Assembly (NCBI GenBank): GCA_964600615.1
Contig: CAZRJK010000013.1
Coordinates: forward strand, 1-33,790
Length of the DNA: 33,790 nucleotides
Direction of reading: 5' to 3'
Source: RUG11198 sp964600615
GTDB taxonomy: Bacteria; Bacillota_I; Bacilli_A; RF39; UBA660
Shown one piece after another: positions 32,060-33,790 of this stretch. Position numbers and translations under genes: made by a program. The notes beneath the pieces are model-generated. The model was not told where the DNA came from, did not search any database, and saw nothing but the letters and a program-made list of their open reading frames with translations. The first letter of the stretch is position 1; every line of letters starts with the position of its first letter.

Positions 32060-33355
32060 ATGAATTTATTAAATGTTAAAGGTAGTAGTGATTATTTACC
32101 TAATAAACAGTTAGTTAGGAATAAAATTATTAAAATTTTAACTAATAATTTTGAATCTTTTGGATATTTACCTGTTGAGACTACTACTTTGTGTTATTAT
32201 GATTTGCTTGCTTCTAAGTATGCTGGTGGAGCAGAAATATTAAAAGAAGTATATAAGTTAAAGGATCAAGGTAATAGGGAATTAGGGTTAAGATATGATT
32301 TAACTGTTCCATTTTCTAAGATTATTAGTATGAATTTAAATAAAGAGATTGAACTTCCTTTTAGAAGATATGAGATTGGTAAGGTATATAGAGATGGTCC
32401 TGTTAAATTAGGTCGTGATAGAGAGTTTTATCAATGTGATGTTGATGTGTGTGGTATTGGTAGTTTACTTGCTGATGCTGAATTGTTGCAATTATCTTCT
32501 ATTTGTTATAAAGAACTTGGTATTGATATAGAAGTTTTATGGAATAATAGAAAGTTTTTATCTGGTTTAATTATGGAAGCTGGTATTAATAAGGATGTTG
32601 TTAATAAGGTAATACTATCTGTTGATAAACTTGCTAAGATAGGTGAAGATGGTGTTAGGGGAGAATTAATGGAATATAATATTGATAATTCTTCTTTAGA
32701 TAAATTATTTAGTTATTTTAAATTAGATATTAAAGATATAGAAAGTACTTTTAAAGATAGTAATAATGATATTCTTTTAGAAGGTATTAAGGAAGTATAT
32801 GAACTTAATAGTTATTTAAGTGAATTAGGTTTAAAGGAATGTATTTTTACTCCTTATCTTGCTCGTGGATTAGATATATATACTGGTACTGTATGGGAAG
32901 TATTTGATAAGGAAAAGAGAATTAATTCTGCTATTGGTGGTGGTGGTAGATATGATAATATCATTACTAATTTTATTGATGATGGTAATGTTTATCCTGC
33001 TGTTGGTATGACTTTTGGATTGGTTCCTATATATGAGATTTTATCTTTAGATGAAGGCATTACTAAGGATAGATTATATGATTTATATATTGTTCCTATG
33101 AATACAGAAATATATTCTTTGGAGTTTGCTTCTAAATTAAGAAGTAATGGTGTTAAGGTAATTGTTGAATTTAATAATAAAAAGATTAAGAAGGCTTTTA
33201 ATTGGGCTAGTAGGAATAATATCCCTTATGTTTTAGTTATTGGAGAAGATGAAGTTAATACTGGTAAGATAAAACTTAGGGATATGAATAATTCAAATGA
33301 TATAGAGGTTAATATTAGTGATATAGATAAGATATGTGATATTGTTAAGAAATAG
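32060..33355 (+). CDS. hisS: Histidyl-tRNA synthetase
   Basis: This 431-residue class II synthetase charges tRNA-His. Motif 2 is FRRYEIGKVYRDGPVKLGRDREFYQCDVDVCG (described here by its parts RRYEIGKVYRDGP and REFYQCDVD). The histidine-binding signatures are LGLRYDLTVPF and LARGLDIYTGTVWEVF. Motif 3 is GGGGRYDN. The C-terminal anticodon-binding domain (about 335-431) starts at LYDLYIVPMNTE. The length is normal. It starts at ATG behind AAGGTGATATT, with argS 8 bases downstream in the same unit. Unlike leuS it has no T-box. Confidence 0.96.
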   Translation: MNLLNVKGSSDYLPNKQLVRNKIIKILTNNFESFGYLPVETTTLCYYDLLASKYAGGAEILKEVYKLKDQGNRELGLRYDLTVPFSKIISMNLNKEIELPFRRYEIGKVYRDGPVKLGRDREFYQCDVDVCGIGSLLADAELLQLSSICYKELGIDIEVLWNNRKFLSGLIMEAGINKDVVNKVILSVDKLAKIGEDGVRGELMEYNIDNSSLDKLFSYFKLDIKDIESTFKDSNNDILLEGIKEVYELNSYLSELGLKECIFTPYLARGLDIYTGTVWEVFDKEKRINSAIGGGGRYDNIITNFIDDGNVYPAVGMTFGLVPIYEILSLDEGITKDRLYDLYIVPMNTEIYSLEFASKLRSNGVKVIVEFNNKKIKKAFNWASRNNIPYVLVIGEDEVNTGKIKLRDMNNSNDIEVNISDIDKICDIVKK

Positions 33356-33363
33356 GTGATAAT

Positions 33364-33790
33364 ATGAGTTTAATTAAGGAGACTGAGACTTATTTAAATG
33401 GTATATTAAGAGATTTGGGTTATGAAGAAGAAGTTACTTTAGTTACTTCTTCTGTTCCTAGTTTAGGACAGTTTCAAGTTAATATAGCGATGATGCTTGC
33501 CAAAAAATATCATAAGAATCCTCGTGATGTTGCTAATGAAATTGTTAGTAAATTTGATGATAGATTTATTAATGTAAATATTGCAGGTCCTGGTTTTATT
33601 AATTTATCTTTTAGTGATGATATAATTATTAATTATATGAATAAATGTCTTAATGATTTTAATACTCATGTAGATAAGGAAAAAGGAAAGACTATTGTTA
33701 TTGATTATGGTAATGCAAATGCGGCTAAGGCTTTACATGTTGGTCATATGAGAAGTGCTAATATTGGAGAGGTTCTTAAAAGAATTGATA
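33364..33790 (+). CDS. argS: Arginyl-tRNA synthetase, N-terminal part (runs off window)
   Basis: ATG at 33364 behind AGGTGATAAT opens a frame that reaches the window end (142 codons). The N-terminal region has the Add1 tRNA-binding domain pattern (MSLIKETETYLNGILRDLGY, FQVNIAMMLAKKYHKNPRDVANEI, FINVNIAGPGFINL). It then reads into the catalytic domain with VIDYGNANAAKALHVGHMRS, holding the HIGH motif as HVGH. This is class I ArgS; about three quarters of the gene lies beyond the window. It lies 8 bases after hisS. Confidence 0.95.
   Translation, partial: MSLIKETETYLNGILRDLGYEEEVTLVTSSVPSLGQFQVNIAMMLAKKYHKNPRDVANEIVSKFDDRFINVNIAGPGFINLSFSDDIIINYMNKCLNDFNTHVDKEKGKTIVIDYGNANAAKALHVGHMRSANIGEVLKRID

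Noticed and set aside
1..33790. CRISPR arrays, tRNA or rRNA genes, insertion sequences, attachment sites
   Set aside because: No regularly spaced repeats, cloverleaf-type sequences, transposase DDE genes or terminal inverted repeats were seen in reading; a computed scan was not possible.

Overview
The window is very AT-rich, with strongly T/A-ending codons and AGA used for most Arg. Genes are packed tightly behind GGAGG/AGGTG-type ribosome binding sites. All tryptophans in the recognised proteins are TGG and one gene stops at TGA (7357-7359), so the standard bacterial code is used, not the Mycoplasma code. T-box control of leuS, an L20-type leader on infC-rpmI-rplT, a YutD homologue, a SEDS protein, CpoA-type glycolipid synthase and TTGACA/TATAAT promoters point to a low-GC Firmicute (Bacilli). 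A reduced, uncultured gut lineage near Erysipelotrichales/RF39 is my inference, not something the sequence proves.

Layout. 1-811: 3' end of the ribosomal-protein operon (rpoA end, rplQ, terminator). 899-4696: envelope genes, namely two anchored proteins of unknown function, a membrane-anchored PF13200 putative glycoside hydrolase and yutD. 4826-9662: four overlapping genes for a polytopic GT-C-like protein, a GT2 glycosyltransferase, a small membrane protein and a second GT-C-like protein, probably a surface glycan or glycolipid cassette. 9670-10800 (minus): rodA/ftsW-type SEDS gene without a usable ATG. 10929-13436: dtd, AI-2E-family permease, cpoA-like glycosyltransferase. 13496-15859: a GH31 protein whose catalytic residues appear lost. 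15870-18835: leucine T-box, small membrane protein, leuS.

19063-24879 is more accessory: an Rpn-type PD-(D/E)XK protein, a phosphohexomutase, a cyclophilin lipoprotein, a mosaic 617-residue surface protein and a YhcG/DUF1016 nuclease-like gene. 25010-27838: priA and a B3/B4-domain protein. 27851-29313: promoter, L20 leader, infC (AUA start), rpmI, rplT with a long basic tail. 29393-33790: a lipoprotein, a HerA-like ATPase, hisS and the 5' part of argS.

Functionally the window mixes translation (rpoA, rplQ, leuS, hisS, argS, infC-rpmI-rplT, dtd), replication restart (priA) and a large share of envelope building. No tRNA, rRNA, CRISPR array or insertion sequence was seen, and no gene-free stretch exceeds 300 bases. 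Several automatic start sites lie on TTG codons inside -10 boxes; I moved those starts downstream to the first ATG with a ribosome binding site. The points most worth a second look are the apparent GH31 pseudoenzyme, the rodA start, the mosaic surface protein and the glycan cassette.
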